This document shows, one piece after another, positions 9,581-18,600 of a stretch of 64,000 nucleotides of DNA (within the stretch, counting starts at the first letter, position 1; every line of letters starts with the position of its first letter). This stretch comes from Bradyrhizobium guangzhouense (GTDB taxonomy: Bacteria; Pseudomonadota; Alphaproteobacteria; Rhizobiales; Xanthobacteraceae). The position numbers and the translations under genes are program-made. Below the pieces are notes generated by a model. That model worked only from the letters and a program-made list of their open reading frames with translations. It searched no databases and was not told the DNA's origin. The stretch is from assembly GCF_004114955.1 (NCBI RefSeq), contig NZ_CP030053.1, positions 5,704,001 through 5,768,000 of the forward strand, given 5' to 3'.

Positions 9581-9618
9581 ACCGCCGCAGCGCCGATCAA
9601 TCGGGGAGCGGCGGTTTT
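9581..9618 (+). terminator. Rho-independent terminator
   Basis: ACCGCCGC (9581-9588) pairs with GCGGCGGT (9608-9615), and CGAT/ATCG can pair inside. It is followed by TTTT. It ends the secreted-protein gene at 9262. Confidence 0.65.
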
Positions 9619-9687
9619 CGTTTGCAGGCTCGAGGCTTTGTTGATGCGCCGCGCGTCGCGGCAAGACCGGCGTTTGACCTCGAGCGG

Positions 9688-9903
9688 CTATTTCGCCGTC
9701 GCGCCTCGCTCCCAAGGCCGCTTGCCATCCGCGCCCCTGTCCCAGGGACGCGCCGTCGGAGCGTTCTTCTCCTCCGCAGCCGCTCGCGCACGATCCGCCT
9801 GAACCTGTTCGCGCGTGGTCAAGGGTGCAGGCGGTGCCGGCTGATCGCTCTGGGCGGACACCGGCGTCGCGATAAGCAGCGTCATCAAAAGGAATTTTTT
9901 CAT
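9688..9903 (-). CDS. Small secreted protein, RPWDR/RPWER type (copy 1)
   Basis: 71 residues from the start at 9903 (MKKFLLMTLLIATPVSAQ), a textbook signal peptide with AxA-type cleavage. The mature part has TTREQVQADRARAAAEE and then ARPWDRGADGKRPWERG. A paralogue with the same order of motifs lies 240 bp upstream at 10144-10359. Function unknown. The mature domain is charged and without cysteine, so it is likely soluble in the periplasm or outside the cell. Confidence 0.7.
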   Translation of the reverse strand: MKKFLLMTLLIATPVSAQSDQPAPPAPLTTREQVQADRARAAAEEKNAPTARPWDRGADGKRPWERGATAK

Positions 9904-10143
9904 GCCCGGCTTTAACACAGCGGCCGGGCTGTTCGGCGCGACTGAATGACACAGACAGCTGCGGCGGCATTATGCAGGGTCGGCCGTTCGAAGAAGAACA
10001 AGAGACTGTTCGATCCGAGCAATGACAGGCAGCCAAGACCGGCCTTTGCGCAAACGGAGAGCCGGGATTGCTGCCCGGCCTCGCCCCTTATGATTCCAAT
10101 TCGCAATCGCTCGATCGAGCTCGTAACAGGGATACTGTCGCCG

Positions 10144-10359
10144 TCAGGGCTTTTCCGGCTTTCGCTCCCAGGGGCGCCTGCCGTCCGCATCGCGATCCCA
10201 GGGACGGGCCGTCGTTGCGGCCTTGTCTTCCTCGGCGGCCTTTGCGCGATCGGCCTTGACTTGTTCGCGATCGGTGAGAAGCGGCTTGGTGGAGGGTACG
10301 CCCGTCTGCGCCAGAGCCGGAGCCATGGTGAGAAGCGCAACGATGATGAGCTTTGTCAT
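10144..10359 (-). CDS. Small secreted protein, RPWDR/RPWER type (copy 2)
   Basis: 71 residues from the start at 10359 (MTKLIIVALLTMAPALAQ), a signal peptide. The mature part contains TDREQVKADRAKAAEE and ARPWDRDADGRRPWER, matching copy 1 at 9688 position for position in the motif region. The two genes are in tandem on the same strand and diverge most in the signal peptide and linker, which points to an old duplication. Function unknown. Confidence 0.7.
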   Translation of the reverse strand: MTKLIIVALLTMAPALAQTGVPSTKPLLTDREQVKADRAKAAEEDKAATTARPWDRDADGRRPWERKPEKP

Positions 10360-10457
10360 CCCTGGCAGTAACACGAATACCGATGCGAGTCCGATTTAGT
10401 TGCACGTCCTTGAGGCCCCGTGGAAGTCCACCTCATCCCGGCGCGGGGACGTATTTG

Positions 10458-10763
10458 CTAATGACCAGTCCGATGGTCGTTCACCTGTCCGCCGCCTCCA
10501 GTTTGGTGGTTCTGTTGCTGGGCTGGCCATCCGCCGAGGCCGCCTTGCCGGCATGATGAACTCGTGCACGGGGGATAGACCGAGATCTCACCGGGAGGAG
10601 CATCACCTCGATGGTCGCGCACCACGACATTGGTCGACCCATTGGGCCCAAACGTACCGCTCGTGCCAATCTGGCCCCTGCCGCCAGCATCGGCTGCAGT
10701 GCTCAATGACAGAGTGAGCGTGACGAGAAGACTCGACCGAGCAACGCGCTCGACGATGGACAT
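10458..10763 (-). CDS. Glycine-rich secreted protein
   Basis: 101 residues from the start at 10763, which has AAGGAGCC four bases upstream. The signal peptide (MSIVERVARSSLLVTLTLSL, ending ADAGG) is followed by a Gly/Gln/Asn-rich mature part with two cysteines in YPPCTSSSCRQGG. No family recognised. It follows the bacteriocin-like peptide genes on the same strand but lies beyond their terminator at 10841, so it is probably transcribed separately. A role in immunity or maturation cannot be excluded. Confidence 0.6.
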   Translation of the reverse strand: MSIVERVARSSLLVTLTLSLSTAADAGGRGQIGTSGTFGPNGSTNVVVRDHRGDAPPGEISVYPPCTSSSCRQGGLGGWPAQQQNHQTGGGGQVNDHRTGH

Positions 10764-10840
10764 GTAAGGCTCCTTGTCTATCAACTGCATTGAAAAAACA
10801 TCTGGGGCCCCACGGAAATGGATTTGGGCCGAGGTGAAAG

Positions 10841-10862
10841 AGGCCGCCATTTGAGGCGGCCT
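10841..10862 (-). terminator. Terminator of peptide gene pair, copy A
   Basis: A perfect 8-bp stem (AGGCCGCC / GGCGGCCT) with a 6-base loop. On the minus strand it is followed by CTTTC. It lies 33 bp past the stop of the second peptide gene and has a near-copy at 19350. Confidence 0.65.
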
Positions 10863-10894
10863 CCAGACTCGCGAGCAGCTCTTGGCTGGCGAAT

Positions 10895-11122
10895 TCAGAA
10901 GGGCGGCGTCCCCGGCCCCGAGCCCGGGCCAAACGGGCCGCGCAAGTTGCCCGGGCCCTGGAGGCCGCCGAAGATCAGTCCGCCGACCCATTCGACGGCA
11001 TCCTTGATGGCGCCGCCGATGGCACGGAAGGCGTCGCCGAGCCAGTTGCCGCCGACGACCGCTTCGAGTTCCGCATCGTTCAGTTCGATGATCTCAGGCT
11101 TTGCATGTCTTGGGTTCAGCAT
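10895..11122 (-). CDS. Double-glycine leader peptide 2 (bacteriocin-like precursor), copy A
   Basis: 75 residues. A short leader with IIELNDAELEAVVGG ends in the GG site (24-25) that C39 peptidases cut. The predicted core of 50 residues starts NWLGDAFRAIGGAIKDAVEW and continues with glycine-rich, helix-like sequence, then a Gly/Pro tail (GPFGPGSGPGTPPF). The GG-spaced helix resembles membrane-active class II bacteriocins. The ATG at 11122 has GGAGAGGAG about ten bases upstream. It lies 56 bp after peptide 1 on the same strand. The copy at 19091 differs at residues 17, 44, 49 and 51 (A/T, E/L, L/F, F/A). The exporter operon next door should process and export it. Confidence 0.82.
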   Translation of the reverse strand: MLNPRHAKPEIIELNDAELEAVVGGNWLGDAFRAIGGAIKDAVEWVGGLIFGGLQGPGNLRGPFGPGSGPGTPPF

Positions 11123-11178
11123 GTTGGTCGCTCCTCTCCAAATGATGGATGTGATGGATTGTTTGAAGGCGCTGGTTC

Positions 11179-11358
11179 TCAGCGGTGGAAGATGCCACCC
11201 GGCAGCCAGGGGTTCGGACCCATGGGCTGATGGGTCGTGATCTTCCCATCCACGATCCACGGCCCGATGCAGCCTCCGTCATTGATGAAGCCGCCGCACA
11301 CAGAGCTCAATTCGCGATCGTCCAACTCTCTACGGTCTTGGTTGCTACGCTCGGTCAT
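11179..11358 (-). CDS. Double-glycine leader peptide 1 (bacteriocin-like precursor), copy A
   Basis: 59 residues. The leader contains RRELDDRELSSVCGG, with the cleavage pair at 22-23. The predicted core of 36 residues begins FINDGGCIGPWIVDG and ends NPWLPGGIFHR, with one cysteine in the core (30) and one in the leader (21). The start at 11358 has GGGAGAC upstream. The protein is identical to that encoded at 18855-19034. Leader form (acidic ELxxxEL, then GG) matches class II microcin and bacteriocin leaders rather than the long nitrile-hydratase-like leaders after which the NHLM transporter family is named. Confidence 0.82.
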   Translation of the reverse strand: MTERSNQDRRELDDRELSSVCGGFINDGGCIGPWIVDGKITTHQPMGPNPWLPGGIFHR

Positions 11359-11526
11359 TTGTGTCTCCCGCTGTTGTGGAGGGTCCATCCCCTCTCATCT
11401 CGTGGCCATAGCAGTACCGCAGCCTGTGCGCTCAGACCGTGAGACGGGTCACAGAGGTGCCGCTGGGTGGGCAATTTGGAGGGGGAACCGAAGCGTTCGG
11501 CCTCGGAGAAGCTTGGCTCCCGCCAG

Positions 11527-12054
11527 TCAAAGCCGGGAGCGAATGGAATTCAGAACCCCGGTCGTCGCGTCAACAACCTGGAGGGCCTGCTGGGATTTTG
11601 CCAACGCTACGGCTGATCTGGTGCATTGGTCGGGAAGTTGCGCGATCTTCTTACGCTGGCTGGAAAGAATATTGGTCGACTGCTCGATGGCAAACTTCAC
11701 CACATCCCGAGTGGGGTCGTTTTCGCTGACGCTCGTCAGCTCCTTCTCGATCGTAATCAGATATTCGTAACTGGATAGCTCTTGGGAAATCTCGACCAGA
11801 TTTTGTACGGTGGCCTTGACGCAATCCGCGTCCACAGCAGGAATGTCGGTCCGCCTGGAGGTTTGGACAAGATCCGCCATCAAGCCGGCGAACATTGGCC
11901 TGAGATCTTCGACACGCTTCAAGTCGGCGGGGCTCAGAACACCGGCCACGCACATTTTGGTTGCGACCAGCAATCCCAAGCATTGCAACGCCAGTCGGGT
12001 GGCAATCACACGAACTGCTCCGGCACGTTTCACGCTGTCCGTTTGCCATCTCAT
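11527..12054 (-). CDS. Hypothetical secreted or membrane-anchored helical protein
   Basis: 175 residues from the start at 12054 (MRWQTDSVKRAG); a longer form from 12147 is possible. A hydrophobic segment around residues 17-37 (LALQCLGLLVATKMCVAG) looks like a signal or anchor. The rest is helical and charged, with two further cysteines (DADCVK, PDQCTR) that could form a disulphide. It lies between peptide pair A and the exporter operon, transcribed away from the operon. By position it is a candidate immunity or accessory protein, but no homology supports that. Confidence 0.6.
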   Translation of the reverse strand: MRWQTDSVKRAGAVRVIATRLALQCLGLLVATKMCVAGVLSPADLKRVEDLRPMFAGLMADLVQTSRRTDIPAVDADCVKATVQNLVEISQELSSYEYLITIEKELTSVSENDPTRDVVKFAIEQSTNILSSQRKKIAQLPDQCTRSAVALAKSQQALQVVDATTGVLNSIRSRL

Positions 12055-12291
12055 TGAGACGCTCGAATTTTCTGCGTCAACAAGGCCGCCGTCCTCGAGG
12101 CCGACAATAGCGCTGCGCCATGGAACCCTCAATCCCATTCTTTCCATGAGCCCTGCACGAACGCGGGGAATCGGAACCGTTGTAGGAAAATCGTCTCCTA
12201 TGTATCATTGGCGCTTGCGCCGGTCTTTTCAGGCCTATCTTTGACGAACTGAAAGTTATTGCGCCGAGATCGTTTGCGAGGGATTTCAACC

Positions 12292-13557
12292 GTGGCCGAC
12301 GGTCCCGAACATATTTTCCGTGCGAGCGCGTTGCAGCGCGCGGCGTCTCCGGACGAGCTCGACCATCTCGTCGCGATTACCAAGCCGGCCGACTGGATCC
12401 TGGCCGTCGTCGTAACGGTCGCACTGATTGCGGCGCTTATCTGGGGGATCTACGGCCGGATTCCCTCGCGCGTGTCGGGACAAGGCATTCTGGTCGGTAG
12501 CGGCCGCGTTGTCGATGCAGTCTCTGCCGCGGAAGGACGGCTGGCTTCCCTCAGCATTTCCGTCGGGGACCATGTCGAGCGTGGTCAGGTTATCGCGCAG
12601 ATCTCGCAGACCGATATCGAGCAGAAATACGCAAACGCGGTCGAGACCTACAAAGAGCGCCAGCGCGAGCATGATGACATGGCCGGGAAGGTGAGGTCGG
12701 AGCTCGCCGTCAAAGCCGCCAATCTCGACAAGCTCGAAGCGGCCTTCAACAAGGTCATCGAGGCAACCGGGCAGCGCGTTCAGTCCCTGGACGTCGACGT
12801 GAAGAATCTCGAGCAGCTCATGGCCAAGGGCCTGACGACGCGGAAGACGCTGGAGGATCGTCGTCTCGAGTTGACCGAGGCGCAGCAGCGGCGAACGGAT
12901 TCGCAGAACGAGATCCTCAAGTTGCACGCGCAGCAATCCGATCTCGAAACCCAGCGCGAGCACGAATTGCAGCAAGCCGAGTTCGCGGCCAACAACGCGC
13001 GCCGCGAGATGCAGGCACTCGCCGGGACCCTGGGACGCAATTCGCAGGTCATCAGCCCGATCACGGGGCGCGTGCTGGAGATCAAGATATCGACCGGTTC
13101 GGTCCTCGCCGTCGGCACGGCAGTCGTCGCGATTGAAGATGAGGGGTCGAAGCTCGAAGCGGTCATCTATATCCCCGCCGAGCAAGGCAAGAGCGTCAAG
13201 CCAGGCTCCCAGGTGCGCATCGCGCCCAGCACCGTCAAGCGCGAGGAGTTCGGCATGATGATCGGGACGGTCTCCAGCGTGTCGGAGTTTCCCGTGACTC
13301 CGCAGGGAATGACCGCGGTGCTTCACAACGATCAATTGGTCAAGGTGTTCTCCCACGACGGGGCACCCTATGCCGTCACCGTATCCCTGGAAAAGGACGA
13401 CTCGACGACGAGCGGCTATCGATGGGCTGTCGGTCAAGGACCTCCGGTGCACCTGACCAGCGGCACGATGGCCCAGGCCGAGATCACCACCCGAAATCGG
13501 CGTCCCCTGGATCTCGTTGTTCCTCTCATCAGGAAGCTGACCGGGATCGATGGATAG
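12292..13557 (+). CDS. NHLM-type bacteriocin secretion protein (HlyD-like membrane-fusion protein)
   Basis: 421 residues from the GTG at 12292 (GAGGG about ten bases upstream); a TTG at 12259 is an alternative. It would link the inner-membrane exporter to the outer membrane. One membrane helix (about 36-56, WILAVVVTVALIAALIWG) is followed by a biotinyl-lipoyl-like half domain (SVGDHVERGQVIAQI), a long coiled coil (about 110-250), and the returning half domain with ISPITGRVLEIKIS. It overlaps the next gene by 8 bp. The order of this protein plus two ABC transporters is the known NHLM arrangement. Confidence 0.9.
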   Translation: MADGPEHIFRASALQRAASPDELDHLVAITKPADWILAVVVTVALIAALIWGIYGRIPSRVSGQGILVGSGRVVDAVSAAEGRLASLSISVGDHVERGQVIAQISQTDIEQKYANAVETYKERQREHDDMAGKVRSELAVKAANLDKLEAAFNKVIEATGQRVQSLDVDVKNLEQLMAKGLTTRKTLEDRRLELTEAQQRRTDSQNEILKLHAQQSDLETQREHELQQAEFAANNARREMQALAGTLGRNSQVISPITGRVLEIKISTGSVLAVGTAVVAIEDEGSKLEAVIYIPAEQGKSVKPGSQVRIAPSTVKREEFGMMIGTVSSVSEFPVTPQGMTAVLHNDQLVKVFSHDGAPYAVTVSLEKDDSTTSGYRWAVGQGPPVHLTSGTMAQAEITTRNRRPLDLVVPLIRKLTGIDG

Positions 13558-15715
13558 CTTTGCCAAGCCTAGTCCGGGGGTCAAGAAAACACCCACCGTC
13601 CTGCAGATGGAGGCGGCGGAATGCGGCGCTGCCTGCCTCGCCATGGTGCTGGCGCATTATGGCCGATGGGTGCCGCTCGAGCAGTTGCGTGTCGAATGCG
13701 GCGTATCGCGCGACGGCAGCAAGGCCAGCAACGTCGTCAGGGCCGCGCGGCGTTTCGGCCTGTCCGCCAAGGGATTCCGGCAGGAAATAGCGACGCTGCG
13801 CGCGACACCGACGCCCTGCATCATCCACTGGAACTTCAATCATTTCGTCGTGCTCGATGGGATCGATGGCAAGTTCGCCTACATTAACGACCCGGGCTTT
13901 GGGCGCAGGCGAATTGGCCTCGACGAGCTGGACAGGAGTTTTACCGGCGTCGTGCTCACCATGGAGCCGACGGCGGCGTTCGTCGCGCAAGGAAGCAAGC
14001 CCGGCGGGCTGCGCCTGTTGGTCCGTGAGCTGCGCGGCTCAAAGGCGGCCGTGGGGTTGCTCGTCCTGCTCAGCTTCGTCATGGTCATTCCGGGCCTCGT
14101 GGCCGCGAGCTTCTCGAAAATCTTCATCGACGACGTCCTGATCCAGCATCTGGACGGGTGGTTGCGTCCGCTGCTGGTCGGCATGGCCGTCACCGCTCTG
14201 ATCCGGACGACCTTGACGCTGCTCCAGCAATCGCTGCTGCTGCGGCTGCAGACCAAGCTCTCGGTGGTGATGATCAGCCGGTTTCTGTGGCGGGTGATGG
14301 CATTGCCGATGGAGTTCTTCACGCAGCGCCACGCCGGCGATATCGCGACGCGCGTTGCGGCCAACGATCAGATTGCGCGGCTGCTTGCGGGCGGCGTTGC
14401 GGCCAACGTGCTCAACCTCACCTCGGTCGTTTTCTTTGCGTTCGCGATGGTGGTCTACGATCCCTGGCTTGCAGCGATCTGCGTCGCCCTGTCGATGCTC
14501 AACGTCCTGTCGTTGCGCCTGTCGCATCGGCGCCGGGAGGACCTCAGCCGTGGTCTTTCGCAAGAGCGAGGAAAGTCGTTGGGAGCGGTGGTCAGCATCG
14601 TCAGGACCATCGAGACGATCAAGGCCAGCGGCCTCGAGGACGAGGCTTTCGGACATTGGTCCGGTGTCCACGCCAAGCTTCTCAATGCCGAGCGCGAGCT
14701 CGCCTCCTCGTCGATCCTGCTCGACATGATCCCGACCCTGATCTCCGGATTGAGCATGACGGCGATACTCATCCTGGGCGGCCTGCGGGTGATCGAAGGA
14801 TCGCTGACGCTCGGCAGCCTCGTCGCCTTCCAGTCGCTGATGGCAAGCTTCTCGGAGCCCGTCGCGACGCTGGTCAATCAGGCCAGCTCCTTTCAATTGA
14901 TCCGGGGCGCGCTGGATCGCCTCGAGGATGTCTACAACTATCCGCTCGGCGACAAGCCGAAGCAGAACGGATCTGAAGGACGCTTTCCCGCCAAGCTTGC
15001 CGGGCGCATCGAACTGAAGAATGTGCAGTTCGGCTATTCATTGCTTGAGCCTCCCCTCATCTCCGAGCTTTCGATCAACATCAGCCCGGGATCGCGCGTG
15101 GCGATCGTTGGCGCGTCCGGAAGCGGTAAATCGACGCTGGGACGCCTGATTTGCGGCCTCAACAAGCCTTGGGCCGGAGAGATAATGATCGACGGGGCTC
15201 TGCTTGTGGACGTTCCACCCGAAATCCTCGCCAACTCCATCGCCTATGTGGATCAGGATATCTTCCTGTTCGAGGGCACGGTGCGCGACAATCTCACGCT
15301 CTGGGACCGGACGACGCCGGACGCCGATCTCACCAGAGCGCTGAAAGACGGACAGATCCAGGACGAGATCGCCATCAGGGCCGGCAATTACGATTCCTAT
15401 GTGAGCGAGGGGGGAACGAATTTCAGCGGCGGGCAGCGACAGCGCATCGAGATCGCGCGCGCCCTCGTCGGCCGTCCCTCCGTTGTCGTTCTCGACGAAG
15501 CCACGGCTGCGCTCGATCCGGTCACCGAAAAGGCGATCGACGAAAATCTGCGCCGCACCGGCTGCACCTGCATCATCATCGCACATCGTCTGAGCACGAT
15601 CAGGGATTGCGACGAGATCATCGTGTTGAGGCAGGGCAAGATCGTGGAGCGTGGGACGCATGAAAGCCTGCTGGCCCAGCACGGCGAATATGCGAGGCTG
15701 GTGTCCCAGGAATGA
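13550..15715 (+). CDS. NHLM-type ABC transporter with C39 leader peptidase
   Basis: 721 residues: peptidase C39 domain, then membrane domain, then ATPase. The C39 domain has Q19, catalytic C25 (EAAECGAACLAM), H98 (WNFNHFVVL) and D114 (INDPG), so it should be active on double-glycine leaders. Six hydrophobic helices span about 155-440. The ATPase shows Walker A GASGSGKST, signature FSGGQRQR and Walker B VVVLDEATAAL. The gene starts inside the end of the membrane-fusion gene, and its stop overlaps the next start (ATGA at 15712). It would cut the leaders of the flanking peptides and export the cores. Confidence 0.95.
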   Translation: MDSFAKPSPGVKKTPTVLQMEAAECGAACLAMVLAHYGRWVPLEQLRVECGVSRDGSKASNVVRAARRFGLSAKGFRQEIATLRATPTPCIIHWNFNHFVVLDGIDGKFAYINDPGFGRRRIGLDELDRSFTGVVLTMEPTAAFVAQGSKPGGLRLLVRELRGSKAAVGLLVLLSFVMVIPGLVAASFSKIFIDDVLIQHLDGWLRPLLVGMAVTALIRTTLTLLQQSLLLRLQTKLSVVMISRFLWRVMALPMEFFTQRHAGDIATRVAANDQIARLLAGGVAANVLNLTSVVFFAFAMVVYDPWLAAICVALSMLNVLSLRLSHRRREDLSRGLSQERGKSLGAVVSIVRTIETIKASGLEDEAFGHWSGVHAKLLNAERELASSSILLDMIPTLISGLSMTAILILGGLRVIEGSLTLGSLVAFQSLMASFSEPVATLVNQASSFQLIRGALDRLEDVYNYPLGDKPKQNGSEGRFPAKLAGRIELKNVQFGYSLLEPPLISELSINISPGSRVAIVGASGSGKSTLGRLICGLNKPWAGEIMIDGALLVDVPPEILANSIAYVDQDIFLFEGTVRDNLTLWDRTTPDADLTRALKDGQIQDEIAIRAGNYDSYVSEGGTNFSGGQRQRIEIARALVGRPSVVVLDEATAALDPVTEKAIDENLRRTGCTCIIIAHRLSTIRDCDEIIVLRQGKIVERGTHESLLAQHGEYARLVSQE

Positions 15716-18600
15716 TCCCTCCGGCTGAAAACATCGTGTCGGGTGCGAGCCTCGTCAGGTCGGCGGAACTTCCGATTGATCTGACGCTCGATGGTCGCAG
15801 GCCCATTTCGCTCAATCACCACGGTTACGTGTTCGAGGTCGTCACCGGTCATCTCGATATCTTCGCGGTCGATACCGACGAGGGCGAATACGGGAAGAGA
15901 CACCATCTCTTTCGGATCGAAAGCGGCGACATCGTCGCCGATCTCCCGGAGATCGCCGCATCAACGGGACGGGGCGCAAGCTTCATTGCAGTGGGGACCG
16001 AAGGCACGAGGGCGACGGCGCGGTCCAGATCCGATCTGCCTCCCGCGCAGGTCATGCGCTGGATCGAACGGCTCGCACGCTTCGTCGCGGGGCCTGCACC
16101 GCTGTGGCAAATCCCCGAGCTGCCGGAAGGCAAGGCCGAACTTGCACCGAACGAAGGCGGCCGCGGCCCCATGCGCGGCCTGCTATGGCTGACGGTAGAG
16201 CACGGCGATCTCAAGCTGATAGGCATTTCCCCGCCATGCGCGGCCGGAAGCCGGCCTCTGCCGCTCACGTCAGGCTTGTGGGTCGAGGCGGGCGCGGAAG
16301 GCTGCGGCGTGGTCGCAGACGGCGCAGCGCCGGCCGCGATCTGGCCGGCGGTCGATCAGTTTCACCAAAGCTTTGCTGCCTGCGTCCAACGCATTCTGGT
16401 TCACGAGAGGCAAAGCGAGAGCGAGCGGCTGACGAGCCGGAGTGCCCTCGCGGCGTCGCAGTCCATGGAAGCCTTCGATCGCCTGTCCGGCATTATCGTG
16501 CGGCGCTTCGATCATGACGCGGTCGATGCATCCTATTCCGATCGACTTGCGGGCGCCTGCCAGCTCGTCGGAAGCGCGATGCGAATGCCGATCGCGATCT
16601 CCGGGCGGGCGGATGGCAGCCGGCAGGAATTCGCTGGGCTCGCGCAGATCGCGCTGGAGTCCCGGCTGCGGCTCCGGCAGGTTCTGCTCCGGTCGGACTG
16701 GTGGAGAACCGACGCGGGCCCGCTGGTCGGCTGGTTCGGCGAGAAGCGCGAGCCCATCGCCCTGGTCTATGAGCCACGTCGTGGCTACGTGATGATCGAT
16801 CCACTGACGAAGGCACGCCTGTCGGTCAATCGCAGCGTGGCGGCAGAAATTGCTCCGGAAGCGGCGATGTTGTATCCGCCGCTGCCGTCAAGCCCGCTGA
16901 AGTTCAGGGAGCTCCTGCAATTTGCCTTGCGCTATGCGCGTGGCAGCGGACTGCGCATCGCCCTGGTGGTCGTGGTGATCGGGCTTCTGTCCCTGGTGAC
17001 GCCCTTCGTCACCAATTTGCTGATCAGTTCGATCATCCCGAGATCCGAACTCGACCAGCTCGTCTTTTGTGGCCTCGCGCTGGGCCTGACGGCCCTTTCG
17101 GTCGCCGGCGTCCAGGTCATGCAGGGCCTCGTCATGCTCCGCATGGAAGCGCTGATCGACTGGCGATTACAGTCAGCGATGATCGATCGCATCCTCAGGC
17201 TGCCAACTGCCGTCTTCCGAAAATTCACGACGGGCGAGTTCGTCGACCGCGCAATGGGCATCGACGCCGCACGCCGTGCCCTGACCGGCCACGCGCTCCG
17301 CGGCATGATCGCCGGCCTATTCTGCATCTTCAGCCTCGGCTTGATGATCTACTATAGTCCGAAACTGGCGCTGCTCGCGATCGGGCTGACATTCGTCAGG
17401 GCGGCCGCCATCATCTCGACCAACCTGCTGCGGCTTTATTTCGAGAACAAGCACTTCAACCAGCAGGGCAAGGTCAGCGGTTTCGTCCTCCAATTGCTGA
17501 CGGGGGTCGGCAAACTGCGGGTGTCGGGGGCAACCGGGCGCGCGCTTGCGATCTGGTCGAAGCAGTTCGCGACGCAAAAGCAATATTTCGTGTCATCGCA
17601 GCTCGCCAGCAACGGCCTTGGCGCGTTCGAGACGGCATTTCCGACGATCGCGACGCTGATCATCTTTGCCTATGCATCCTATTCCAACAGCAATCTGCTC
17701 ACGGATCTCGGCCGATTCTTCGCTTTCTTTTCCGCCTTCGGGCAATCCATGGGTGCCGTCGGCTCATGGGCCGGCGGCGTCAGTGAAGCGCTGATCGCGA
17801 TACCGCCACTGCTCCGGTTGCGTCCCCTCATCGCCGGCCCGACGGAGATCTCGGACGACAGAAAGGCGCCGGGAGAGCTGTCTGGATCGATCGAGCTTGC
17901 GCGCGTTTCGTTCCGCTATCTGTCCAGCGGCCCTCTGGTGCTCGATAATGTCTCATTGAAGATCGCGCCGGGCGAATATGTCGCGATCGTCGGTCCCTCC
18001 GGAAGCGGCAAGTCGTCGTTGTTTCGGCTGCTGCTCGGTTTCGAGTGGCCGGAGACGGGTGCGGTGTTCTACGACGGAAAATCGATCGAGACGCTGGATG
18101 TGAGTGCTCTGCGGCGCCAGCTCGGCGTTGTCTTGCAGAGCGCTCGGCTCGCGAATGGCAACATCTACGAAAATATTTGTGGTGGACTTCGGCTTCCGCT
18201 CGACCAGGTGTGGGACGCCGCCCGACTTGCCGGAATTGAGGACGACATCAAGGCCATGCCAATGGGCATGCTGACCCAGATATCCGAAGGGGTCAGTACT
18301 CTCTCCGGGGGACAACGGCAGCGCATCATGATCGCGCGCGCCATCGCGCGCCGTCCGCGCGTCCTGCTGTTCGATGAGGCGACGAGCTCGCTCGACAATC
18401 GATCCCAGGCCATCGTCAGCGATGCGCTGGAAAATTTGAACGTCACCCGGATCGTCATCGCCCACAGGCTGAGCACCGTCAAGAACGCGGACCGGATCAT
18501 CGTGCTGGTTGACGGCAAGATCGTCGAAGCCGGGACGTTCGAGGAATTGACCGCCGCAGCAGGTGCCTTTGCAGCGTTCGCGCAGCGGCAGATGCTTTGA
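15712..18600 (+). CDS. NHLM-type ABC transporter, second subunit without peptidase
   Basis: 962 residues. A long N-terminal part (about 1-390) is not a C39 peptidase; residues 40-80 (HGYVFEVVTGHLDIFAVDT) look like a small beta-barrel sensor or cupin-like fold. The membrane domain spans about 405-700. The ATPase carries Walker A GPSGSGKSS near 761, signature LSGGQRQR near 864, and LLFDEATSSLD. This long form with an extra N-terminus is the usual second ABC protein of NHLM systems, probably a heterodimer partner of the upstream transporter. The 4-bp overlap indicates translational coupling. Confidence 0.92.
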   Translation: MIPPAENIVSGASLVRSAELPIDLTLDGRRPISLNHHGYVFEVVTGHLDIFAVDTDEGEYGKRHHLFRIESGDIVADLPEIAASTGRGASFIAVGTEGTRATARSRSDLPPAQVMRWIERLARFVAGPAPLWQIPELPEGKAELAPNEGGRGPMRGLLWLTVEHGDLKLIGISPPCAAGSRPLPLTSGLWVEAGAEGCGVVADGAAPAAIWPAVDQFHQSFAACVQRILVHERQSESERLTSRSALAASQSMEAFDRLSGIIVRRFDHDAVDASYSDRLAGACQLVGSAMRMPIAISGRADGSRQEFAGLAQIALESRLRLRQVLLRSDWWRTDAGPLVGWFGEKREPIALVYEPRRGYVMIDPLTKARLSVNRSVAAEIAPEAAMLYPPLPSSPLKFRELLQFALRYARGSGLRIALVVVVIGLLSLVTPFVTNLLISSIIPRSELDQLVFCGLALGLTALSVAGVQVMQGLVMLRMEALIDWRLQSAMIDRILRLPTAVFRKFTTGEFVDRAMGIDAARRALTGHALRGMIAGLFCIFSLGLMIYYSPKLALLAIGLTFVRAAAIISTNLLRLYFENKHFNQQGKVSGFVLQLLTGVGKLRVSGATGRALAIWSKQFATQKQYFVSSQLASNGLGAFETAFPTIATLIIFAYASYSNSNLLTDLGRFFAFFSAFGQSMGAVGSWAGGVSEALIAIPPLLRLRPLIAGPTEISDDRKAPGELSGSIELARVSFRYLSSGPLVLDNVSLKIAPGEYVAIVGPSGSGKSSLFRLLLGFEWPETGAVFYDGKSIETLDVSALRRQLGVVLQSARLANGNIYENICGGLRLPLDQVWDAARLAGIEDDIKAMPMGMLTQISEGVSTLSGGQRQRIMIARAIARRPRVLLFDEATSSLDNRSQAIVSDALENLNVTRIVIAHRLSTVKNADRIIVLVDGKIVEAGTFEELTAAAGAFAAFAQRQML

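Larger units (their letters stand above)
10895..11458. repeat. Inverted duplication flanking the exporter operon, copy A
   Basis: This 564-bp segment matches 18755-19318 in inverted orientation. It covers the upstream region and both peptide genes. By eye there are about four differences outside a 36-bp patch and about 12 inside it; the patch lies in the core-encoding part of the second peptide gene. Homology stops sharply at 11458 / 18755. Confidence 0.92.

Noticed and set aside
11179..11443. Opposite-strand frames in the peptide repeats (85-93 codons)
   Set aside because: They repeat in both copies only because the DNA is duplicated; the double-glycine peptides with ribosome binding sites are the better reading.
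14158..14976. Long secondary frames within the ABC transporter genes
   Set aside because: Shadows in GC-rich coding DNA; the C39 and ATPase motifs all fall in the main frames.
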